The notes under the pieces are model-generated. The model did not search any database and was not told the origin of the DNA. It saw nothing but the letters and a program-made list of their open reading frames with translations. Made by a program: the position numbers and the translations under genes. Positions 1-5,721 of a DNA stretch of 5,721 bases are shown in pieces (position 1 is the stretch's first letter; the number at the start of each line of letters is the position of its first letter). Source of the stretch: Chloroflexota bacterium. Its GTDB lineage: Bacteria; Chloroflexota; Anaerolineae; B4-G1. The stretch covers positions 1 through 5,721 of the forward strand of contig QMOE01000186.1 in assembly GCA_003648125.1 (NCBI GenBank), in the 5' to 3' direction.

Positions 1-123
1 GAGATCGTGCATTACGACGTCTACGGCAATCAGGAGCAAGGGCGAGACGTGACACCAGGGCAGGTGACGGGCGGGCCGCTGAAAAGATTGCTGCGCCGGC
101 TGCGGTTAAAAATTCGGCCCTGA
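1..123 (+). CDS. C-terminal end of an unrecognised protein (5'-truncated by window edge)
   Basis: Frame 1 is open from the first base and ends at TGA 121-123, giving the last 40 residues of a protein. The visible part begins EIVHYDVYGNQEQG and ends in a strongly basic tail (KRLLRRLRLKIRP). I do not recognise a family from this fragment, and no catalytic motif or membrane helix can be seen. It lies on the same strand as the membrane-protein gene that starts 13 nt after its stop, so the two are probably cotranscribed. That closeness, together with the lack of any promoter-like space between them, is the main argument that this frame is real. The fragment is too short to judge by codon use alone, so confidence is moderate. 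Confidence 0.55.
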   Translation, partial: EIVHYDVYGNQEQGRDVTPGQVTGGPLKRLLRRLRLKIRP

Positions 124-136
124 TGCAGAGAATCAG

Positions 137-931
137 ATGAACAGAAACCGAACGACCCTCCGACGCCGTCTGACCGCGACCCTGGGCTGGACGAAATCAA
201 GCTACGTTCTGATGAGCAGCTTTGCGGCCATTCTGCTCGTAATCATAGTGGTGTGGTGGCCGCTGGCGAAAGACGCCCTCTCATACATTGACTGGTCCCG
301 CCCCCTGTGGCCCCAGATGGATTGGCTGTTGCTGTTCGATTTTGCCGTCATGTCGCTCTTGATTATGGCCGGGGCCGACCTGAAAGCAGACACGCTGATC
401 ATCTTTGTGGGACTGGTCGGCGGGTTGGTGATCGAAAGTTGGGGCACCCAGACCAATCTGTGGGTCTATTACACCAGCGAGCGCCCCCCGCTGTGGATCA
501 TCCCGGCCTGGCCCATCGCCAGCCTGTCCATTGACCGCTTGACCCGCCTGCTGCAACGTCTGGCGCGGCGTGTGCCCGCACGGCGTTCCACCGCACCCCT
601 CCTGTACTGGTTGATCTTTCCCACGTTCTACGCACTGCTGTTGGCCTTTGTCTGGCCAACGCGGGGCAAATCCCTCACCTTGATGGCGCTGCTCTTGTGC
701 GCCCTGCTGACCCTCACTCCAACCGACCACCGCTTGGCGGTGCTGACGTTCGCCGCCGGAGCGGGCCTGGGCTACTTTCTGGAGCTTTGGGGCACCACTC
801 GGTTGTGCTGGACTTATTACACCCACCAGACGCCGCCCCTCTTTGCCGTGCTGGCCCACGGAATGGCCGCGGTCGCTTTCTGGCGGACCTGGCTGCTGAT
901 CAAGCAATTGGGAAACAGGCTGCTGACGTAG
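137..931 (+). CDS. Integral membrane protein with two homologous four-helix halves, function unknown
   Basis: This 264-residue protein is predicted to sit in the cytoplasmic membrane. Hydrophobic segments lie at about residues 24-43, 62-80, 85-101, 117-132, 153-173, 179-194, 199-215 and 233-255, eight in all. The basic N-terminus (residues 1-20), the Arg-rich linker (134-150) and the basic C-terminus suggest all three are cytoplasmic. The two halves look duplicated: residues 100-120 and 216-236 share E-x-W-G-T-x4-W-x-Y-Y-T-x3-P-P-L-[WF] with no gap, and helices 1 and 5 both end in a [VW]-W-P turn followed by basic residues. In this topology both signature loops face outward. The E..G..T...Y.YT..P-L pattern faintly recalls carotenoid-biosynthesis membrane proteins (DUF422/CruF-like) and DUF2878-type proteins, but I cannot assign it. 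The ATG at 137 is preceded only by a weak AGAGA (127-131); the next in-frame ATG (212) would remove the basic leader and part of helix 1. The gene converges on the fad operon. Confidence 0.85.
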   Translation: MNRNRTTLRRRLTATLGWTKSSYVLMSSFAAILLVIIVVWWPLAKDALSYIDWSRPLWPQMDWLLLFDFAVMSLLIMAGADLKADTLIIFVGLVGGLVIESWGTQTNLWVYYTSERPPLWIIPAWPIASLSIDRLTRLLQRLARRVPARRSTAPLLYWLIFPTFYALLLAFVWPTRGKSLTLMALLLCALLTLTPTDHRLAVLTFAAGAGLGYFLELWGTTRLCWTYYTHQTPPLFAVLAHGMAAVAFWRTWLLIKQLGNRLLT

Positions 932-1064
932 GGTAAGTTGTCAAGCGTCCAGACTGTCTCCTGGAGAGCCAAAAAAGAGGCCAGGTTTTTCAAAAAAACC
1001 TGGCCTCTGGCAATTCTGTCCAAGCCGCATTAGTTTTAGGATTATGGGCCAAAGACTCGGCGCA
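932..1064. other. Intergenic space between convergent transcription units
   Basis: This gap separates the stop of the membrane-protein gene from the stop of the acyl-CoA dehydrogenase gene. It contains one clear structure, the terminator hairpin at 971-1008, which serves the minus-strand operon. I see no additional gene, tRNA or repeat, and no second hairpin with a T-tract in the plus direction. Confidence 0.8.
971..1008 (-). terminator. Rho-independent terminator of the fad operon
   Basis: A perfect 15-bp inverted repeat pairs 976-990 with 994-1008 around a 3-nt loop. Its core is the 10-bp AGAGGCCAGG/CCTGGCCTCT stem, with an A/T-only upper part. Read on the minus strand, the stem is followed at once by a T-run (complement of 971-975, extended by the stem's last T), which is the classic intrinsic terminator arrangement. 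It starts 57 nt beyond the fadE stop. Read on the plus strand, the stem is followed by GGCAATTCTG with no T-run, so it should work mainly in one direction. Confidence 0.92.
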
Positions 1065-2207
<1,143 letters not shown>

Positions 2208-2212
2208 ATCAC

Positions 2213-2218
2213 ACCTCC
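2213..2218 (-). promoter_or_regulatory. Ribosome binding site of fadE
   Basis: On the minus strand, GGAGGT sits 5 nt before the ATG at 2207. It decides the start in favour of MIDFSL and against the upstream in-frame ATG at 2294. The site begins only 3 nt after the base of the intergenic hairpin (2222-2242). Confidence 0.85.
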
Positions 2219-2221
2219 ATT

Positions 2222-2242
2222 GGGCAGGCGCGAGGCCTGCCC
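2222..2242 (-). repeat. Short palindrome (REP-like hairpin) between fadA and fadE
   Basis: GGGCAGGC (2222-2229) is perfectly complementary to GCCTGCCC (2235-2242) around a 5-nt loop, giving an 8-bp, almost all-GC stem. On the minus strand the element reads GTAGGGGCAGGC...GCCTGCCC, and its TAG is the stop codon of fadA. No T-run follows, so it is not an intrinsic terminator. From memory, GTAGGGGC-type palindromes are dispersed in many copies in intergenic spaces of some environmental bacteria, including Chloroflexota and cyanobacteria. No second copy is seen in this window, so membership in a repeat family is an inference. The hairpin itself is seen directly. Confidence 0.6.
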
Positions 2243-3424
2243 CTACACCAGGTTCTCCAGGATGCCGGCCGCGCCCATGCCACCGCCGATGCACATGGTG
2301 ACCAACCCGAACCGCACATCGCGCCGTTTCATCTCGTTGATCATCTGCACAGTGAGCTTGGCTCCGGTGCAGCCCAGGGGGTGACCCAGCGCAATTGCTC
2401 CACCGTTGACGTTGGTGATCTCCTCGTCCAGCCCCAACTCGCGGATGACGACCAGCGACTGGGAGGCGAACGCCTCGTTCAACTCGATCAGGCCGATGTC
2501 GTCCAGCGACAGTCCTGTCAGTTCCAGCACCCTGGGCACAGCGGCGGTCGGCCCGATGCCCATCAACTCTGGCGGGACGGCGCCCACCGCGTAGCCCACA
2601 AAGCGCACCAGAGGCTTGAGGCCCAGCGATTCCGCCTTTCCCCGCTCCATCACCATCACCGCCGCCGCGCCATCGGACATTTGCGACGAATTGCCAGCGG
2701 TCACGGTTCCGGTGGGTGAAAAGGCCGGGCGCAGTTTCGCCATCGCCTCCACCGTCGTGCCGCGCCGGGGGCCTTCGTCGGCGTCAAAGACAAACGCGCG
2801 GGTCGTGGACTTGCCGTTCTCCATCACCACCTGCTCGATCTCTAGCGGCACGATCTCGTCCACCCACTTGCCCGCATCCTGGGCCGCGATGGCCCGCATG
2901 TGGCTGCGGTAACCGAACTCGTCCTGTTCCTCGCGGCTGATGCCATACTTACGGGCCACGTTCTCGGCCGTCTGTCCCATGCTGCAATAAGGCTCGGGGT
3001 AGTTCTCGGCCAGCCAGGGGTTGGGCGCGAACTTGTTGCTGGTCATCGGCACCATGCTCATAGACTCGGTGCCGCCAGCGATGATGCAGGTGCCAAAGCC
3101 GGCCATGATCTGCTGGGCGGCGATGGCAATCGTCTGCAAGCCGGAGGAGCAAAAGCGGTTGACGGTCATCCCCGGCACAGTGTAGGGCAGCCCCGCCCGC
3201 AACAGCGCGACGCGGGCCACGTTCATCCCCTGCTCCCCCTCCGGGAAGGCGCACCCCATGATCACGTCTTCCACGTCCTCGGCCTTGACCGGCGCGGCAC
3301 GGTCGAGCGCCGCTTTGATCACCACCGCGGCCATCTCGTCGGGCCGCACGTCCACCAACGTCCCCCGCTTGGCCCGGCCCACGGCGGTCCGGGCAGCGGA
3401 TACGATCACTGCTTCTTTCGTCAT
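2243..3424 (-). CDS. fadA: Acetyl-CoA acyltransferase (3-ketoacyl-CoA thiolase, FadA)
   Basis: This 393-residue degradative thiolase cleaves 3-ketoacyl-CoA with free CoA to give acetyl-CoA and a shortened acyl-CoA, the last step of the beta-oxidation spiral. The nucleophilic cysteine is C92 in [10 protein letters not shown], the form typical of broad-range FadA/FadI thiolases rather than the biosynthetic NxVCGSG form. Other family signatures are present: [14 protein letters not shown] (242-255), NEAFA (316-320), [15 protein letters not shown] (341-355, catalytic H348) and CIGGGMG (378-384, catalytic C378). Length is typical and the gene is intact. The ATG at 3424 follows an AGGAGGA site by 8 nt and gives the expected N-terminus [17 protein letters not shown]. 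It begins 13 nt after the fadN stop, and the ribosome binding site overlaps that stop, so translation is probably coupled. A short-chain acetoacetyl-CoA role cannot be excluded, but the operon context favours fatty-acid degradation. Confidence 0.97.
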   Translation of the reverse strand: MTKEAVIVSAARTAVGRAKRGTLVDVRPDEMAAVVIKAALDRAAPVKAEDVEDVIMGCAFPEGEQGMNVARVALLRAGLPYTVPGMTVNRFCSSGLQTIAIAAQQIMAGFGTCIIAGGTESMSMVPMTSNKFAPNPWLAENYPEPYCSMGQTAENVARKYGISREEQDEFGYRSHMRAIAAQDAGKWVDEIVPLEIEQVVMENGKSTTRAFVFDADEGPRRGTTVEAMAKLRPAFSPTGTVTAGNSSQMSDGAAAVMVMERGKAESLGLKPLVRFVGYAVGAVPPELMGIGPTAAVPRVLELTGLSLDDIGLIELNEAFASQSLVVIRELGLDEEITNVNGGAIALGHPLGCTGAKLTVQMINEMKRRDVRFGLVTMCIGGGMGAAGILENLV

Positions 3425-3432
3425 CTCTCCAT

Positions 3433-3439
3433 TCCTCCT
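3433..3439 (-). promoter_or_regulatory. Ribosome binding site of fadA, overlapping the fadN stop
   Basis: On the minus strand the sequence is TAGGAGGA, in which TAG (3440-3438) is the fadN stop and AGGAGGA is a near-perfect Shine-Dalgarno site 8 nt before the fadA ATG. The overlap suggests translational coupling, which would keep FadN and FadA synthesis in step. An ATG at 3432-3430 within the spacer reads only three codons before a stop and is not taken as the start. Confidence 0.85.
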
Positions 3440-5721
3440 AATTTCTCAGCGGCTTGCCTGTATTCAGCATGTTCCAGATGCGATCGAGTGTCTTTTGCTC
3501 ACCCAGCAGCGAGAGGAACGCCTCCCGCTCCAGGTCGAGGATGTACTGCGGGTCTACCCACTGTGGCCTGGTGAGCTTGCCGCCGCAGAGAATGTAGGCC
3601 GTCTTGTTGGCGATGAGGGCATCGTGCTCGGAGGCGTAGCCGGCCTCCTTCAGGCTCCAGACCATTATCTCTAGTGCGGCCAGACCGTTGGCGCCCATGG
3701 CCCAGATTTCCTTGCCCCGCACCGGCGGGCGATAGCCAGCAGCGGCCATCTCTAGCACCATCTGCTTTGCCGCGTGCAACAAGTGATCCGAGTTCATCAC
3801 GATGCGGTCTGCGGGAGCGAGAAAGCCCCACTGCTGGGCCTCCACCGCGCTGGCGCTGACCTTGGCCATGGCGATTCTCTCGAATATCTGCTGCATAAAG
3901 GGGAGCGGATCGGCGCTGGGAGTGTTCCTGATCACCGGCGATATGACACGGCGCACCAGTTCCTTGCACCCTCCGGCGGATGGCACCAGTCCCACGCCCG
4001 CCTCCACCTGACCGATGTACAACTCGGCCGCCGCGCAGACCGCCGATGCGCCCATCGTCACCTCGGCCCCGCCGCCCAGCGCCATGCCGAACGGCGCACT
4101 GACCACTGGCTTGGGGCTGTAGCGGAAAGCCATCAGCGCGTTCTGTCCCTGCTTGATTACCGCCTCTAGCTGCTCCCACTCGCCCTGCTGTGCGGCCACG
4201 GCGACCACAAAGATGTTGGCCCCCACGCAGAAATTCTTGCCCTGGTTGCCGATGACCAGTCCCACCCAGTCCTTGTCCAACTCCTCCCTGGCTCGCTCCA
4301 TCATCTTGAAAATGTCCGTGTCCAGGGCGTTCATCTTGGAGTGGAACTCGAGGCCCAGCACGCCGTCGCCCATATCCAGCAGGCTGGCGCTGGGATTGCT
4401 GGCGATGATGCGCTGCTCCTCCGCTTTCACATCCTTGATGACGATAGCCCTGGAATCATCCGCGACGGCGACATACCCCTTGCTGAGCGGATCATAGTAA
4501 TACAGCTTGCCGTTCTTCTTCTCGTAGAAAGTGGTGTGTCCGGCGGCCAGCATCTCTTTGACCCAGGGCGTGACGGTCATACCCTCCGCCTCCATGCGCT
4601 CGACCGATTCGGCCACGCCCAGCGCGTCCCAAATCTCGAACGGGCCCAGCTCGTGCATAAAGCCCCACTTGTTGGCATTGTCAATCGAGAGAATGTCGTC
4701 GGCGACCTCGGGGATGATGCTGGCGGCATAGTTGAGGCCAAAGGCAGTGGTGGCCCAGATGAACTTGGCAGCCCGGTCGTCCTCGGCGCACAGCAGCTTG
4801 ATGCGCTCGCCCGTATCCTCCACCTTGCGGTGCTTGCCCACCGACTCGAAGCGCACCTTGGTCGGCGGCTGGTACTCCATCGTCTCTGGGTTCAGCACCC
4901 AGAATTGGCGGCCCTCCTCAGTTTGCACCCGCTTGTAAAAGCCCTGCTTGGTCTTGTTGCCCAACCACTTGCGCTCCACCATCGCCTCGATGAGGGCCGT
5001 GCTCTTTTCGTGTACCAATTCCTTGCGGTAGGGGTCGTTGGCGATAGCCGGGTAGAGGTTAGAGTTGACGTGGGCCATCACGTCAATGCCCACCAAGTCG
5101 TACAGCCGGAACGTTGCCGTCTTGGGGTGGCCGACGGTCGGCCCGGTGAGGCTGTCCACTTCCTCGACGGTAAAGCCGTTATCCAGCGCATAGTTCAGCG
5201 TATAGGCCCCAACGACCGAGATAAAGCGATTGGCGATAAAGTTGGGCGTATCTTTGCAGATCACCACTCCTTTGCCCAACGTCCGCGCGCCGAATTCCTT
5301 CATAAACTCGACGATCTCGGGCGCGGTCGTCTCGTGGGGAATAACCTCTAGCAACTTGAGGTAGCGGGGCGGGTTGAAGAAATGCGTCCCCAGGAAGCAG
5401 CGCTGAAACTCCGGGCTGAACCCCTCGGCGATCTTGGCCAGCGGGATGCCGCTGGTGTTAGTCGAGCGAATCGCCTCCGGCCGGAGAAACTCTTCGGCCC
5501 GGCGCCAGATATCGCGCTTGATCTGCAGGTCTTCGACGACGGCCTCGATCACCCAGTCGCAGTCGCGGATCTGGGGCAGATCATCCTCGAAATTGCCAGG
5601 CTGGACAAGTTGGCGGGCGGAGTCGGTGAAAAAAGCGACCGGTCTTTGCCGCGCCGCGGCTTCGATTCCTTTCCGGGCGGCGGCGTTGCGGTCCGCTTCT
5701 TCGGGCAGGACAAGGTCCAGC
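3438..5721 (-). CDS. fadN: 3-hydroxyacyl-CoA dehydrogenase / enoyl-CoA hydratase fusion (FadN type), N-terminus cut by window edge
   Basis: This bifunctional protein hydrates trans-2-enoyl-CoA and then oxidises 3-hydroxyacyl-CoA with NAD. The frame stays open to the right edge, giving 760 visible codons; the GTG at 5552 is internal, because family-like sequence ([19 protein letters not shown]) continues upstream of it. By comparison with the roughly 790-residue FadN family, about 30-40 residues are missing, including the GxGxxG NAD-binding loop. Counting from the first visible codon, the HAD domain has [10 protein letters not shown] (about 86-95), the catalytic [15 protein letters not shown] (His about 113, Glu about 125) and [10 protein letters not shown] (about 156-165). 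HAD C-terminal helical regions follow. The crotonase domain occupies about 444-646, with oxyanion-hole segments NFCVGAN and GMALGGGAE and candidate catalytic glutamates in GGGAE and [11 protein letters not shown] preceding hydratase is the FadN arrangement, opposite to FadB. It is the most upstream fad gene visible; the operon promoter lies outside the window. Confidence 0.96.
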   Translation of the reverse strand, partial: LDLVLPEEADRNAAARKGIEAAARQRPVAFFTDSARQLVQPGNFEDDLPQIRDCDWVIEAVVEDLQIKRDIWRRAEEFLRPEAIRSTNTSGIPLAKIAEGFSPEFQRCFLGTHFFNPPRYLKLLEVIPHETTAPEIVEFMKEFGARTLGKGVVICKDTPNFIANRFISVVGAYTLNYALDNGFTVEEVDSLTGPTVGHPKTATFRLYDLVGIDVMAHVNSNLYPAIANDPYRKELVHEKSTALIEAMVERKWLGNKTKQGFYKRVQTEEGRQFWVLNPETMEYQPPTKVRFESVGKHRKVEDTGERIKLLCAEDDRAAKFIWATTAFGLNYAASIIPEVADDILSIDNANKWGFMHELGPFEIWDALGVAESVERMEAEGMTVTPWVKEMLAAGHTTFYEKKNGKLYYYDPLSKGYVAVADDSRAIVIKDVKAEEQRIIASNPSASLLDMGDGVLGLEFHSKMNALDTDIFKMMERAREELDKDWVGLVIGNQGKNFCVGANIFVVAVAAQQGEWEQLEAVIKQGQNALMAFRYSPKPVVSAPFGMALGGGAEVTMGASAVCAAAELYIGQVEAGVGLVPSAGGCKELVRRVISPVIRNTPSADPLPFMQQIFERIAMAKVSASAVEAQQWGFLAPADRIVMNSDHLLHAAKQMVLEMAAAGYRPPVRGKEIWAMGANGLAALEIMVWSLKEAGYASEHDALIANKTAYILCGGKLTRPQWVDPQYILDLEREAFLSLLGEQKTLDRIWNMLNTGKPLRN

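Noticed and set aside
281..907. Minus-strand open frame (208 codons) opposite the membrane-protein gene
   Set aside because: Its product is low-complexity Gln/Gly/Arg-rich sequence, whereas the plus strand shows helix periodicity, a positive-inside pattern and an internal repeat.
2222..2242. The fadA-fadE hairpin as an intrinsic terminator
   Set aside because: No T-run follows on either strand, and the downstream gene starts 15 nt later with its own ribosome binding site.
2208..2294. Possible 29-residue N-terminal extension of the acyl-CoA dehydrogenase, starting at the ATG at 2294
   Set aside because: It would overlap the end of fadA, reads through the intergenic hairpin, has no family similarity, and a strong ribosome binding site precedes the ATG at 2207.
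2900..3574. Plus-strand open frame (224 codons) spanning the fadN-fadA junction
   Set aside because: It is antisense to conserved thiolase motifs and the FadN C-terminus, with no independent coding evidence.
4341..5351. Long plus-strand open frame (336 codons) opposite fadN
   Set aside because: It lies entirely within the well-supported FadN coding region on the other strand and has no ribosome binding site or recognisable domain; it is a codon-bias shadow.
5550..5552. GTG as the start of fadN
   Set aside because: The frame continues upstream to the window edge with FadN-like sequence, so this valine codon is internal to the HAD domain.

Overview
The window reads as ordinary bacterial chromosome, high in GC (roughly 60 %), with densely packed genes. 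It holds two convergent transcription units. The right-hand 80 % is a minus-strand fatty-acid beta-oxidation operon in the order fadN-fadA-fadE, the same order as the Bacillus-type fadNAE operon. FadN has the HAD-then-hydratase domain order typical of Gram-positive bacteria and their relatives, not the proteobacterial FadB order. With the GC content, this and a short GTAGGGGC-type palindrome between two of the genes make me think of a Chloroflexota (Anaerolineae-like) or similar environmental lineage. That placement is an inference, not a demonstration.

Layout. 1-123 (+): the last 40 codons of an unrecognised gene. 137-931 (+): an eight-helix membrane protein built from two similar four-helix halves, each carrying an E-x-W-G-T...W-x-Y-Y-T...P-P-L signature. 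932-1064: the gap between the convergent units, containing a strong intrinsic terminator oriented for the minus-strand operon. 1065-2207 (-): acyl-CoA dehydrogenase (fadE-like). 2208-2242: a short spacer with a perfect 8-bp hairpin and the fadE ribosome binding site. 2243-3424 (-): degradative thiolase (fadA). 3438-5721 (-): the trifunctional-type HAD/enoyl-CoA hydratase (fadN), whose N-terminus with the NAD-binding glycine motif lies beyond the right edge.

The three fad genes together encode all four steps of the beta-oxidation spiral. FadE makes the trans-2-enoyl-CoA, FadN hydrates it and oxidises the 3-hydroxyacyl-CoA, and FadA releases acetyl-CoA. Gaps of 13 and 35 nt, good Shine-Dalgarno sites and one terminator at the end support a single transcript whose promoter lies right of the window. 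No acyl-CoA ligase, electron-transfer flavoprotein or regulator gene is visible.

I see no evidence of a new defence, mobile or biosynthetic system. The most unusual items are the internally duplicated membrane protein of unknown function and the palindrome that begins inside the fadA stop codon.
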